This document shows positions 1 to 13,927 of a stretch of DNA of 64,000 bases, piece by piece. Origin of the DNA: Patiria pectinifera. Its lineage: Eukaryota; Echinodermata; Asteroidea; Valvatida; Asterinidae. The DNA is taken from NCBI GenBank assembly GCA_029964075.1, contig CM057147.1:19613513-19677512 (forward strand), written 5' to 3'. Under the pieces are notes generated by a model that did not search any database, had not been told where the DNA came from, and worked only from the letters and a program-made list of their open reading frames with translations. The position numbers were made by a program, and so were the translations under genes. Every line of letters starts with the position of its first letter. Positions within the stretch are counted from its first letter, which is position 1.

Positions 1-3000
1 ATACCTTGTTCTCAAGCTTGTGATGAGGCCCACAAGCTGGCAAAAGGACAGGTCCTGAAACCCAGCCGGTGCGGAGAAAATTTAAGATGTAGCGCATCAA
101 TGTCAGTACTACCCCTATGTGCAGCCAGCCTATACAGCAATGCCTGCAAGCGCCCGCGACACGAACTTCGTATATCGCGGTCTCAAGGTACCTTAACCTG
201 GGCAGTTCTGCACAAACTATACCTTGTTCTCAAGCTTGTGATGAGGCCCACAAGCTGGCAAAGGACAGGTCCTGAAACCCAGCCGGTGCGGAGAAAATTT
301 AAGATGTAGCGCATCAATGTCAGTACTACCCCTATGTGCAGCCAGCCTATACAGCAATGCCTGCAAGCGCCCGCGACACGAACTTCGTATATCGCGGTCT
401 CAAGGTACCTTAACCTGGGCAGTTCTGCACAAACTATACCTTGTTCTCAAGCTTGTGATGAGGCCCACAAGCTGGCAGAAGGACAGGTCCTGAAACCCAG
501 CCGGTGCGGAGAAAATTTAAGATGTAGCGCATCAATGTCAGTACTACCCCTATGTGCAGCCAGCCTATACAGCAATGCCTGCAAGCGCCCGCGACACGAA
601 CTTCGTATATCGCGGTCTCAAGGTACCTTAACCTGGGCAGTTCTGCACAAACTATACCTTGTTCTCAAGCTTGTGATGAGGCCCACAAGCTGGCAAAAGG
701 ACAGGTCCTGAAACCCAGCCGGTGCGGAGAAAATTTAAGATGTAGCGCATCAATGTCAGTACTACCCCTATGTGCAGTCAGCCTATACAGCAATGCCTGC
801 AAGCGCAGGCGACACGAACTTCGTATATCGCGGTCTCAAGGTACCTTAACCTGGGCAGTTCTGCACAAACTATACCTTGTTCTCAAGCTTGTGATGAGGC
901 CCACAAGCTGACAAAGAGACAGGTCCTGAAACCCAGCCGGTGCGGAGAAAATTTAAGATGTAGCGCATCAATGTCAGTACTACCCCTATGTGCAGTCAGC
1001 CTATACAGCAATGCCTGCAAGCGCCCGCGACACGAACTTCGTATATCGCGGTCTCAAGGTACCTTAACCTGGGCAGTTCTGCACAAACTATACCTTGTTC
1101 TCAAGCTTGTGATGAGGCCCACAAGCTGGCGAACGACAGGTCCTGAAACCCAGCCGGTGCGGAGAAAATTTAAGATGTAGCGCATCAATGTCAGTACTAC
1201 CCCTATGTGCAGCCAGCCTATACAGCAATGCCTGCAAGCACAGGCGACACGAACTTCGTATATCGCGGTCTCAAGGTACCTTAACCTGGGCAGTTCTGCA
1301 CAAACTATACCTTGTTCTCAAGCTTGTGATGAGGCCCACAAGCTGGCAAAAGGACAGGTCCTGAAACCCAGCCGGTGCGGAGAAAATTTAAGATGTAGCG
1401 CATCAATGTCAGTACTACCCCTATGTGCAGCCAGCCTATACAGCAATGCCTGCAAGCGCAGGCGACACGAACTTCGTATATCGCGGTCTCAAGGTACCTT
1501 TACCTAGGCAATTCTGCACAAACTATACCTTGTTCTCAAGCTTGTGATGAGGCCCACAAGCTGGCATAGGACAGGTCCTGAAACCCAGCCGGTGCGGAGA
1601 AAATTTAAGATGTAGCGCATCAATGTCAGTACTACCCTATGTGCAGTCAGCCTATACAGCAATGCCTGCAAGCGCAGGCGACACGAACTTCGTATATCGC
1701 GGTCTCAAGGTACCTTAACCTGGGCAGTTCTGCACAAACTATACCTTGTTCTCAAGCTTGTGATGAGGCCCACAAGCTGGCAAAGGACAGGTCCTGAAAC
1801 CCAGCCGGTGCGGAGAAAATTCAAGATGTAGCGCATCAATGTCAGTACTACCCCTATGTGCAGCCAGCCTATACAGCAATGCCTGCAAGCACAGGCGACA
1901 CGAACTTCGTATATCGCGGTCTCAAGGTACCTTAACCTGGGCAGTTCTGCACAAACTATACCTTGTTCTCAAGCTTGTGATGAGGCCCACAAGCTGGCAA
2001 ATGGACAGGTCCTGAAACCCAGCCGGTGCGGAGAAAATTTAAGATGTAGCGCATCAATGTCAGTACTACCCCTATGTGCAGCCAGCCTATACAGCAATGC
2101 CTGCAAGCGCCCGCGACACGAACTTCGTATATCGCGGTCTCAAGGTACCTTAACCTGGGCAGTTCTGCACAAACTATACCTTGTTCTCAAGCTTGTGATG
2201 AGGCCCACAAGCTGGCAAAAAGGACAGGTCCTGAAACCCAGCCGGTGCGGAGAAAATTTAAGATGTAGCGCATCAATGTCAGTACTACCCCTATGTGCAG
2301 CCAGCCTATACAGCAATGCCTGCAAGCGCCCGCGACACGAACTTCGTATATCGCGGTCTCAAGGTACCTTAACCTGGGCAGTTCTGCACAAACTATACCT
2401 TGTTCTCAAGCTTGTGATGAGGCCCACAAGCTGGCAACGGGACAGGTCCTGAAACCCAGCCGGTGCGGAGAAAATTTAAGATGTAGCGCATCAATGTCAG
2501 TACTACCCCTATGTGCAGCCAGCCTATACAGCAATGCCTGCAAGCGCAGGCGACACGAACTTCGTATATCGCGGTCTCAAGGTACCTTAACCTGGGCAGT
2601 TCTGCACAAACTATACCTTGTTCTCAAGCTTGTGATGAGGCCCACAAGCTGGCAAAAGGACAGGTCCTGAAACCCAGCCGGTGCGGAGAAAATTTAAGAT
2701 GTAGCGCATCAATGTCAGTACTACCCCTATGTGCAGCCAGCCTATACAGCAATGCCTGCAAGGGCAGGCGACACGAACTTCGTATATCGCGGTCTCAAGG
2801 TACCTTAACCTGGGCAGTTCTGCACAAACTATACCTTGTTCTCAAGCTTGTGATGAGGCCCACAAGCTGGCAAGGAGACAGGTCCTGAAACCCAGCCGGT
2901 GCGGAGAAAATTTAAGATGTAGCGCATCAATGTCAGTACTACCCCTATGTGCAGCCAGCCTATACAGCAATGCCTGCAAGCACAGGCGACACGAACTTCG

Positions 3001-6000
3001 TATATCGCGGTCTCAAGGTACCTTAACCTGGGCAGTTCTGCACAAACTATACCTTGTTCTCAAGCTTGTGATGAGGCCCACAAGCTGGCAAAAGGACAGG
3101 TCCTGAAACCCAGCCGGTGCGGAGAAAATTCAAGATGTAGCGGATCATTGTCATTACAACCCTATGTGCAGCCAGCCTATACAGCAATGCCTGCAAGCGC
3201 AGGCGACACGAACTTCGTATATCGCGGTCTCAAGGTACCTTAACCTGGGCAGTTCTGCACAAACTATACCTTGTTCTCAAGCTTGTGATGAGGCCCACAA
3301 GCTGGCAAAAGGACAGGTCCTGAAACCCAGCCGGTGCGGAGAAAATTTAAGATGTAGCGCATCAATGTCAGTACTACCCCTATGTGCAGCCAGCCTATAC
3401 AGCAATGCCTGCAAGCGCCCGCGACACGAACTTCGTATATCGCGGTCTCAAGGTACCTTAACCTGGGCAGTTCTGCACAAACTATACCTTGTTCTCAAGC
3501 TTGTGATGAGGCCCACAAGCTGGCAAAGGACAGGTCCTGAAACCCAGCCGGTGCGGAGAAAATTCAAGATGTAGCGCATCAATGTCAGTACTACCCCTAT
3601 GTGCAGCCAGCCTATACAGCAATGCCTGCAAGCGCAGGCGACACGAACTTCGTATATCGCGGTCTCAAGGTACCTTAACCTGGGCAGTTCTGCACAAACT
3701 ATACCTTGTTCTCAAGCTTGTGATGAGGCCCACAAGCTGGCAAAAGGACAGGTCCTGAAACCCAGCCGGTGCGGAGAAAATTTAAGATGTAGCGCATCAA
3801 TGTCAGTACTACCCCTATGTGCAGCCAGCCTATACAGCAATGCCTGCAAGCGCCCGCGACACGAACTTCGTATATCGCGGTCTCAAGGTACCTTAACCTG
3901 GGCAGTTCTGCACAAACTATACCTTGTTCTCAAGCTTGTGATGAGGCCCACAAGCTGGCAAAAGACAGGTCCTGAAACCCAGCCGGTGCGGAGAAAATTT
4001 AAGATGTAGCGCATCAATGTCAGTACTACCCCTATGTGCAGCCAGCCTATACAGCAATGCCTGCAAGCGCAGGCGACACGAACTTCGTATATCGCGGTCT
4101 CAAGGTACCTTAACCTGGGCAGTTCTGCACAAACTATACCTTGTTCTCAAGCTTGTGATGAGGCCCACAAGCTGGCAAAAGGACAGGTCCTGAAACCCAG
4201 CCGGTGCGGAGAAAATTTAAGATGTAGCGCATCAATGTCAGTACTACCCCTATGTGCAGCCAGCCTATACAGCAATGCCTGCAAGCGCCGGCGACACGAA
4301 CTTCGTATATCGCGGTCTCAAGGTACCTTAACCTGGGCAGTTCTGCACAAACTATACCTTGTTCTCAAGCTTGTGATGAGGCCCACAAGCTGGCAAAGGA
4401 CAGGTCCTGAAACCCAGCCGGTGCGGAGAAAATTTAAGATGTAGCGCATCAATGTCAGTACTACCCCTATGTGCAGCCAGCCTATACAGCAATGCCTGCA
4501 AGCGCAGGCGACACGAACTTCGTATATCGCGGTCTCAAGGTACCTTAACCTGGGCAGTTCTGCACAAACTATACCTTGTTCTCAAGCTTGTGATGAGGCC
4601 CACAAGCTGGCAAAAGGACAGGTCCTGAAACCCAGCCGGTGCGGAGAAAATTTAAGATGTAGCGCATCAATGTCAGTACTACCCCTATGTGCAGCCAGCC
4701 TATACAGCAATGCCTGCAAGCGCCCGCGACACGAACTTCGTATATCGCGGTCTCAAGGTACCTTAACCTGGGCAGTTCTGCACAAACTATACCTTGTTCT
4801 CAAGCTTGTGATGAGGCCCACAAGCTGGAAAAGGACAGGTCCTGAAACCCAGCCGGTGCGGAGAAAATTTAAGATGTAGCGCATCAATGTCAGTACTACC
4901 CCTATGTGCAGCCAGCCTATACAGCAATGCCTGCAAGCGCCCGCGACACGAACTTCGTATATCGCGGTCTCAAGGTACCTTAACCTGGGCAGTTCTGCAC
5001 AAACTATACCTTGTTCTCAAGCTTGTGATGAGGCCCACAAGCTGGCAAAGGACAGGTCCTGAAACCCAGCCGGTGCGGAGAAAATTTAAGATGTAGCGCA
5101 TCAATGTCAGTACTACCCCTATGTGCAGCCAGCCTATACAGCAATGCCTGCAAGCGCCCGCGACACGAACTTCGTATATCGCGGTCTCAAGGTACCTTAA
5201 CCTGGGCAGTTCTGCACAAACTATACCTTGTTCTCAAGCTTGTGATGAGGCCCACAAGCTGGCAAAGGACAGGTCCTGAAACCCAGCCGGTGCGGAGAAA
5301 ATTTAAGATGTAGCGCATCAATGTCAGTACTACCCCTATGTGCAGCCAGCCTATACAGCAATGCCTGCAAGCGCAGGCGACACGAACTTCGTATATCGCG
5401 GTCTCAAGGTACCTTAACCTGGGCAGTTCTGCACAAACTATACCTTGTTCTCAAGCTTGTGATGAGGCCCACAAGCTGGCAAAGAGACAGGTCCTGAAAC
5501 CCAGCCGGTGCGGAGAAAATTTAAGATGTAGCGCATCAATGTCAGTACTACCCCTATGTGCAGCCAGCCTATACAGCAATGCCTGCAAGCACAGGCGACA
5601 CGAACTTCGTATATCGCGGTCTCAAGGTACCTTAACCTGGGCAGTTCTGCACAAACTATACCTTGTTCTCAAGCTTGTGATGAGGCCCACAAGCTGGCAA
5701 AAGGACAGGTCCTGAAACCCAGCCGGTGCGGAGAAAATTTAAGATGTAGCGCATCAATGTCAGTACTACCCCTATGTGCAGCCAGCCTATACAGCAATGC
5801 CTGCAAGGGCAGGCGAAACGAACTTCGTATATCGCGGTCTAAAGGTACCTTAACCTGGGCAGTTCTGCACAAACTATACCTTGTTCTCAAGCTTGTGATG
5901 AGGCCCACGAGCTGGCAAAAGGACAGGTCCTGAAACCCAGCCGGTGCGGAGAAATTTTAAGATGTAGCGCATCTATGTCAGTACTACCCTTATGTGCAGC

Positions 6001-9000
6001 CAGCCTATACAGCAATGCCTGCAAGCGCCCGCGACACGAACTTCGTATATCGCGGTCTCAAGGTACCTTAACCTGGGCAGTTCTGCACAAACTATACCTT
6101 GTTCTCAAGCTTGTGATGAGGCCCACAAGCTGGCAAAAGGACAGGTCCTGAAACCCAGCCGGTGCGGAGAAAATTTAAGATGTAGCGCATCAATGTCAGT
6201 ACTACCCCTATGTGCAGCCAGCCTATACAGCAATGCCTGCAAGCGCAGGCGACACGAACTTCGTATATCGCGGTCTCAAGGTACCTTAACCTGGGCAGTT
6301 CTGCACAAACTATACCTTGTTCTCAAGCTTGTGATGAGGCCCACAAGCTGGCAAAGGACAGGTCCTGAAACCCAGCCGGTGCGGAGAAAATTTAAGATGT
6401 AGCGCATCAATGTCAGTACTACCCCTATGTGCAGCCAGCCTATACAGCAATGCCTGCAAGCACAGGCGACACGAACTTCGTATATCGCGGTCTCAAGGTA
6501 CCTTAACCTGGGCAGTTCTGCACAAACTATACCTTGTTCTCAAGCTTGTGATGAGGCCCACAAGCTGGCAAAAGGACAGGTCCTGAAACCCAGCCGGTGC
6601 GGAGAAAATTCAAGATGTAGCGCATCAATGTCAGTACTACCCCTATGTGCAGCCAGCCTATACAGCAATGCCTGCAAGGGCAGGCGACACGAACTTCGTA
6701 TATCGCGATCTCAAGGTACCTTAACCTGGGCAGTTCTGCACAAACTATACCTTGTTCTCAAGCTTGTGATGAGGCCCACAAGCTGGCAAAAGGACAGGTC
6801 CTGAAACCCAGCCGGTGCGGAGAAAATTTAAGATGTAGCGCATCAATGTCAGTACTACCCCTATGTGCAGCCAGCCTATACAGCAATGCCTGCAAGCGCA
6901 GGCGACACGAACTTCGTATATCGCGGTCTCAAGGTACCTTAACCTGGGCAGTTCTGCACAAACTATACCTTGTTCTCAAGCTTGTGATGAGGCCCACAAG
7001 CTGGCAAAGGACAGGTCCTGAAACCCAGCCGGTGCGGAGAAAATTCAAGATGTAGCGCATCAATGTCAGTACTACCCCTATGTGCAGCCAGCCTATACAG
7101 CAATGCCTGCAAGCACAGGCGACACGAACTTCGTATATCGCGGTCTCAAGGTACCTTAACCTGGGCAGTTCTGCACAAACTATACCTTGTTCTCAAGCTT
7201 GTGATGAGGCCCACAAGCTGGCAAAGGACAGGTCCTGAAACCCAGCCGGTGCGGAGAAAATTTAAGATGTAGCGCATCAATGTCAGTACTACCCCTATGT
7301 GCAGCCAGCCTATACAGCAATGCCTGCAAGCGCAGGCGACACGAACTTCGTATATCGCGGTCTCAAGGTACCTTAACCTGGGCAGTTCTGCACAAACTAT
7401 ACCTTGTTCTCAAGCTTGTGATGAGGCCCACAAGCTGGCAATAGGACAGGTCCTGAAACCCAGCCGGTGCGGAGAAAATTTAAGATGTAGCGCATCAATG
7501 TCAGTACTACCCCTATGTGCAGCCAGCCTATACAGCAATGCCTGCAAGCGCCGGCGACACGAACTTCGTATATCGCGGTCTCAAGGTACCTTAACCTGGG
7601 CAGTTCTGCACAAACTATACCTTGTTCTCAAGCTTGTGATGAGGCCCACAAGCTGGCAAAGAGACAGGTCCTGAAACCCAGCCGGTGCGGAGAAAATTTA
7701 AGATGTAGCGCATCAATGTCAGTACTACCCCTATGTGCAGCCAGCCTATACAGCAATGCCTGCAAGCGCAGGCGACACGAACTTCGTATATCGCGGTCTC
7801 AAGGTACCTTAACCTGGGCAGTTCTGCACAAACTATACCTTGTTCTCAAGCTTGTGATGAGGCCCACAAGCTGGCAAAATTACAGGTCCTGAAACCCAGC
7901 CGGTGCGGAGAAAATTTAAGATGTAGCGCATCAATGTCAGTACTACCCCTATGTGCAGCCAGCCTATACAGCAATGCCTGCAAGCACAGGCGACACGAAC
8001 TTCGTATATCGCGGTCTCAAGGTACCTTAACCTGGGCAGTTCTGCACAAACTATACCTTGTTCTCAAGCTTGTGATGAGGCCCACAAGCTGGCAAAAGGA
8101 CAGGTCCTGAAACCCAGCCGGTGCGGAGAAAATTTAAGATGTAGCGCATCAATGTCAGTACTACCCTATGTGCAGCCAGCCTATACAGCAATGCCTGCAA
8201 GCTCAGGCGACACGAACTTCGTATATCGCGGTCTCAAGGTACCTTAACCTGGGCAGTTCTGCACAAACTATACCTTGTTCTCAAGCTTGTGATGAGGCCC
8301 ACAAGCTGGCAAAGAGACAGGTCCTGAAACCCAGCCGGTGCGGAGAAAATTTAAGATGTAGCGCATCAATGTCAGTACTACCCCTATGTGCAGCCAGCCT
8401 ATACAGCAATGCCTGCAAGCACAGGCGACACGAACTTCGTATATCGCGGTCTCAAGGTACCTTAACCTGGGCAGTTCTGCACAAACTATACCTTGTTCTC
8501 AAGCTTGTGATGAGGCCCACAAGCTGGCAAAAGGACAGGTCCTGAAACCCAGCCGGTGCGGAGAAAATTTAAGATGTAGCGCATCAATGTCAGTACTACC
8601 CCTATGTGCAGCCAGCCTATACAGCAATGCCTGCAAGCTCAGGCGACACGAACTTCGTATATCGCGGTCTCAAGGTACCTTAACCTGGGCAGTTCTGCAC
8701 AAACTATACCTTGTTCTCAAGCTTGTGATGAGGCCCACAAGCTGGCAAAAGGACAGGTCCTGAAACCCAGCCGGTGCGGAGAAAATTTAAGATGTAGCGC
8801 ATCAATGTCAGTACTACCCCTATGTGCAGCCAGCCTATACAGCAATGCCTGCAAGCGCAGGCGACACGAACTTCGTATATCGCGGTCTCAAGGTACCTTA
8901 ACCTGGGCAGTTCTGCACAAACTATACCTTGTTCTCAAGCTTGTGATGAGGCCCACAAGCTGGCAAAGGACAGGTCCTGAAACCCAGCCGGTGCGGAGAA

Positions 9001-12000
9001 AATTTAAGATGTAGCGCATCAATGTCAGTACTACCCTATGTGCAGCCAGCCTATACAGCAATGCCTGCAAGCTCAGGCGACACGAACTTCGTATATCGCG
9101 GTCTCAAGGTACCTTAACCTGGGCAGTTCTGCACAAACTATACCTTGTTCTCAAGCTTGTGATGAGGCCCACAAGCTGGCAAAAGGACAGGTCCTGAAAC
9201 CCAGCCGGTGCGGAGAAAATTTAAGATGTAGCGCATCAATGTCAGTACTACCCCTATGTGCAGCCAGCCTATACAGCAATGCCTGCAAGCGCAGCCGACA
9301 CGAACTTCGTATATCGCGGTCTCAAGGTACCTTAACCTGGGCAGTTCTGCACAAACTATACCTTGTTCTCAAGCTTGTGATGAGGCCCACAAGCTGGCAA
9401 AGAGACAGGTCCTGAAACCCAGCCGGTGCGGAGAAAATTTAAGATGTAGCGCATCAATGTCAGTACTACCCCTATGTGCAGCCAGCCTATACAGCAATGC
9501 CTGCAAGCGCACGCGACACGAACTTCGTATATCGCGGTCTCAAGGTACCTTAACCTGGGCAGTTCTGCACAAACTATACCTTGTTCTCAAGCTTGTGATG
9601 AGGCCCACAAGCTGGCAAAAGGACAGGTCCTGAAACCCAGCCGGTGCGGAGAAAATTTAAGATGTAGCGCATCAATGTCAGTACTACCCCTATGTGCAGC
9701 CAGCCTATACAGCAATGCCTGCAAGCACAGGCGACACGAACTTCGTATATCGCGGTCTCAAGGTACCTTAACCTGGGCAGTTCTGCACAAACTATACCTT
9801 GTTCTCAAGCTTGTGATGAGGCCCACAAGCTGGCAAAGGACAGGTCCTGAAACCCAGCCGGTGCGGAGAAAATTTAAGATGTAGCGCATCAATGTCAGTA
9901 CTACCCCTATGTGCAGCCAGCCTATACAGCAATGCCTGCAAGCGCCCGCGACACGAACTTCGTATATCGCGGTCTCAAGGTACCTTAACCTGGGCAGTTC
10001 TGCACAAACTATACCTTGTTCTCAAGCTTGTGATGAGGCCCACAAGCTGGCAAAGGACAGGTCCTGAAACCCAGCCGGTGCGGAGAAAATTTAAGATGTA
10101 GCGCATCAATGTCAGTACTACCCCTATGTGCAGCCAGCCTATACAGCAATGCCTGCAAGCACAGGCGACACGAACTTCGTATATCGCGGTCTCAAGGTAC
10201 CTTAACCTGGGCAGTTCTGCACAAACTATACCTTGTTCTCAAGCTTGTGATGAGGCCCACAAGCTGGCAAAGGACAGGTCCTGAAACCCAGCCGGTGCGG
10301 AGAAAATTTAAGATGTAGCGCATCAATGTCAGTACTACCCTATGTGCAGCCAGCCTATACAGCAATGCCTGCAAGCACAGGCGACACGAACTTCGTATAT
10401 CGCGGTCTCAAGGTACCTTAACCTGGGCAGTTCTGCACAAACTATACCTTGTTCTCAAGCTTGTGATGAGGCCCACAAGCTGGCAAAGGGACAGGTCCTG
10501 AAACCCAGCCGGTGCGGAGAAAATTTAAGATGTAGCGCATCAATGTCAGTACTACCCCTATGTGCAGCCAGCCTATACAGCAATGCCTGCAAGGGCAGGC
10601 GACACGAACTTCGTATATCGCGGTCTCAAGGTACCTTAACCTGGGCAGTTCTGCACAAACTATACCTTGTTCTCAAGCTTGTGATGAGGCCCACAAGCTG
10701 GCAAAGGGACAGGTCCTGAAACCCAGCCGGTGCGGAGAAAATTTAAGATGTAGCGCATCAATGTCAGTACTACCCCTATGTGCAGCCAGCCTATACAGCA
10801 ATGCCTGCAAGCGCCCGCGACACGAACTTCGTATATCGCGGTCTCAAGGTACCTTAACCTGGGCAGTTCTGCACAAACTATACCTTGTTCTCAAGCTTGT
10901 GATGAGGCCCACAAGCTGGCAAAGGACAGGTCCTGAAACCCAGCCGGTGCGGAGAAAATTTAAGATGTAGCGCATCAATGTCAGTACAACCCAATTGTGC
11001 AGCCAGCCTATACAGCAATGCCTGCAAGCGCCGGCGACACGAACTTCGTATATCGCGGTCTCAAGGTACCTTGACCTGGGCAGTTCTGCACAAACTATAC
11101 CTTGTTCTCAAGCTTGTGATGAGGCCCACAAGCTGGCAAAGAGACAGGTCCTGAAACCCAGCCGGTGCGGAGAAAATTTAAGATGTAGCGCATCAATGTC
11201 AGTACTATCTGCAGCCAGCCTATACAGCAATGCCTGCAAGCGTAGGCGACACGAACTTCGTATATCGCGGTCTCAAGGTACCTTAACCTGGGCAGTTCTG
11301 CACAAACTATACCTTGTTCTCAAGCTTGTGATGAGGCCCACAAGCTGGCAAAGGACAGGTCCTGAAACCCAGCCGGTGCGGAGAAAATTTAAGATGTAGC
11401 GCATCAATGTCAGTACTACCCCTATGTGCAGCCAGCCTATACAGCAATGCCTGCAAGCGCCGGCGACACGAACTTCGTATATCGCGGTCTCAAGGTACCT
11501 TAACCTGGGCAGTTCTGCACAAACTATACCTTGTTCTCAAGCTTGTGATGAGGCCCACAAGCTGGCAAAAGGACAGGTCCTGAAACCCAGCCGGTGCGGA
11601 GAAAATTTAAGATGTAGCGCATCAATGTCAGTACTACCCCTATGTGCAGCCAGCCTATACAGCAATGCCTGCAAGCGCAGGCGACACGAACTTCGTATAT
11701 CGCGGTCTCAAGGTACCTTAACCTGGGCAGTTCTGCACAAACTATACCTTGTTCTCAAGCTTGTGATGAGGCCCACAAGCTGGCAAAAGGACAGGTCCTG
11801 AAACCCAGCCGGTGCGGAGAAAATTTAAGATGTAGCGCATCAATGTCAGTACTACCCCTATGTGCAGCCAGCCTATACAGCAATGCCTGCAAGCTCAGGC
11901 GACACGAACTTCGTATATCGCGGTCTCAAGGTACCTTAACCTGGGCAGTTCTGCACAAACTATACCTTGTTCTCAAGCTTGTGATGAGGCCCACAAGCTG

Positions 12001-13387
12001 GCAAAGGACAGGTCCTGAAACCCAGCCGGTGCGGAGAAAATTTAAGATGTAGCGCATCAATGTCAGTACTACCCCTATGTGCAGCCAGCCTATACAGCAA
12101 TGCCTGCAAGCGCAGGCGACACGAACTTCGTATATCGCGGTCTCAAGGTACCTTAACCTGGGCAGTTCTGCACAAACTATACCTTGTTCTCAAGCTTGTG
12201 ATGAGGCCCACAAGCTGGCAAAGGACAGGTCCTGAAACCCAGCCGGTGCGGAGAAAATTCAAGATGTAGCGCATCAATGTCAGTACTACCCCTATGTGCA
12301 GCCAGCCTATACAGCAATGCCTGCAAGCACAGGCGACACGAACTTCGTATATCGCGGTCTCAAGGTACCTTAACCTGGGCAGTTCTGCACAAACTATACC
12401 TTGTTCTCAAGCTTGTGATGAGGCCCACAAGCTGGCAAAGGACAGGTCCTGAAACCCAGCCGGTGCGGAGAAAATTTAAGATGTAGCGCATCAATGTCAG
12501 TACTACCCCTATGTGCAGCCAGCCTATACAGCAATGCCTGCAAGGGCAGGCGACACGAACTTCGTATATCGCGGTCTCAAGGTACCTTAACCTGGGCAGT
12601 TCTGCACAAACTATACCTTGTTCTCAAGCTTGTGATGAGGCCCACAAGCTGGCAAAGGACAGGTCCTGAAACCCAGCCGGTGCGGAGAAAATTTAAGATG
12701 TAGCGCATCAATGTCAGTACTACCCCTATGTGCAGCCAGCCTATACAGCAATGCCTGCAAGCGCAGGCGACACGAACTTCGTATATCGCGGTCTCAAGGT
12801 ACCTTAACCTGGGCAGTTCTGCACAAACTATACCTTGTTCTCAAGCTTGTGATGAGGCCCACAAGCTGGAAAAGGACAGGTCCTGAAACCCAGCCGGTGC
12901 GGAGAAAATTTAAGATGTAGCGCATCAATGTCAGTACTACCCCTATGTGCAGCCAGCCTATACAGCAATGCCTGCAAGCGCCCGCGACACGAACTTCGTA
13001 TATCGCGGTCTCAAGGTACCTTAACCTGGGCAGTTCTGCACAAACTATACCTTGTTCTCAAGCTTGTGATGAGGCCCACAAGCTGGCAAAAGGACAGGTC
13101 CTGAAACCCAGCCGGTGCGGAGAAAATTTAAGATGTAGCGCATCAATGTCAGTACTACCCCTATGTGCAGCCAGCCTATACAGCAATGCCTGCAAGCGCC
13201 CGCGACACGAACTTCGTATATCGCGGTCTCAAGGTACCTTAACCTGGGCAGTTCTGCACAAACTATACCTTGTTCTCAAGCTTGTGATGAGGCCCACAAG
13301 CTGGCAAAGGACAGGTCCTGAAACCCAGCCGGTGCGGAGAAAATTTAAGATGTAGCGCATCAATGTCAGTACTACCCCTATGTGCAG
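1..13387. repeat. Satellite array, 217-218 bp monomer, about 61 copies
   Basis: The same unit recurs head to tail from the first base to the gap. Copies start, for example, at 1, 219 and 436, each beginning ATACCTTGTTCTCAAGCTTG. By hand I counted 61 copies of the TGCCTGCAAG landmark. Copies are almost identical. Length varies mainly through small indels in a purine run just after CACAAGCTGG, and variation is otherwise concentrated in a 6-base window after TGCCTGCAAG. Each monomer has an 8-bp inverted repeat (AGCTTGTG / CACAAGCT, 8-base loop), the palindromes AAGGTACCTT and ACGAACTTCGT, and one HindIII and one KpnI site. Open frames across it are chance products, because the period is not a multiple of three and no coding pattern is preserved. 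The array is cut by the window edge on the left and by the gap on the right, so its true size is unknown. Confidence 0.98.
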
Positions 13388-13887
13388 NNNNNNNNNNNNN
13401 NNNNNNNNNNNNNNNNNNNNNNNNNNNNNNNNNNNNNNNNNNNNNNNNNNNNNNNNNNNNNNNNNNNNNNNNNNNNNNNNNNNNNNNNNNNNNNNNNNNN
13501 NNNNNNNNNNNNNNNNNNNNNNNNNNNNNNNNNNNNNNNNNNNNNNNNNNNNNNNNNNNNNNNNNNNNNNNNNNNNNNNNNNNNNNNNNNNNNNNNNNNN
13601 NNNNNNNNNNNNNNNNNNNNNNNNNNNNNNNNNNNNNNNNNNNNNNNNNNNNNNNNNNNNNNNNNNNNNNNNNNNNNNNNNNNNNNNNNNNNNNNNNNNN
13701 NNNNNNNNNNNNNNNNNNNNNNNNNNNNNNNNNNNNNNNNNNNNNNNNNNNNNNNNNNNNNNNNNNNNNNNNNNNNNNNNNNNNNNNNNNNNNNNNNNNN
13801 NNNNNNNNNNNNNNNNNNNNNNNNNNNNNNNNNNNNNNNNNNNNNNNNNNNNNNNNNNNNNNNNNNNNNNNNNNNNNNNNNNNNNNN
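13388..13887. other. Assembly gap, 500 N
   Basis: Exactly 500 consecutive N, which usually marks a gap of unknown size. It separates the satellite array from unique gene-bearing sequence, so the adjacency of the two is a scaffolding statement rather than read-through sequence. Confidence 0.99.
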
Positions 13888-13927
13888 GGTACAACTTTTG
13901 TTGTTTTATCGTCAAAACAAATTTCAG

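Noticed and set aside
100-13355. Dozens of overlapping 60-198 residue open frames in the satellite
   Set aside because: They are the same monomer read again and again, the period is not a multiple of three, and single-base indels shift frames between copies. No coding constraint is visible.
1-13387. CRISPR-like or tandem small-RNA gene array
   Set aside because: Units are 217 bp without unique spacers, and I see no pol III boxes, Sm site, or match to 5S, U snRNA or spliced-leader genes that I know.
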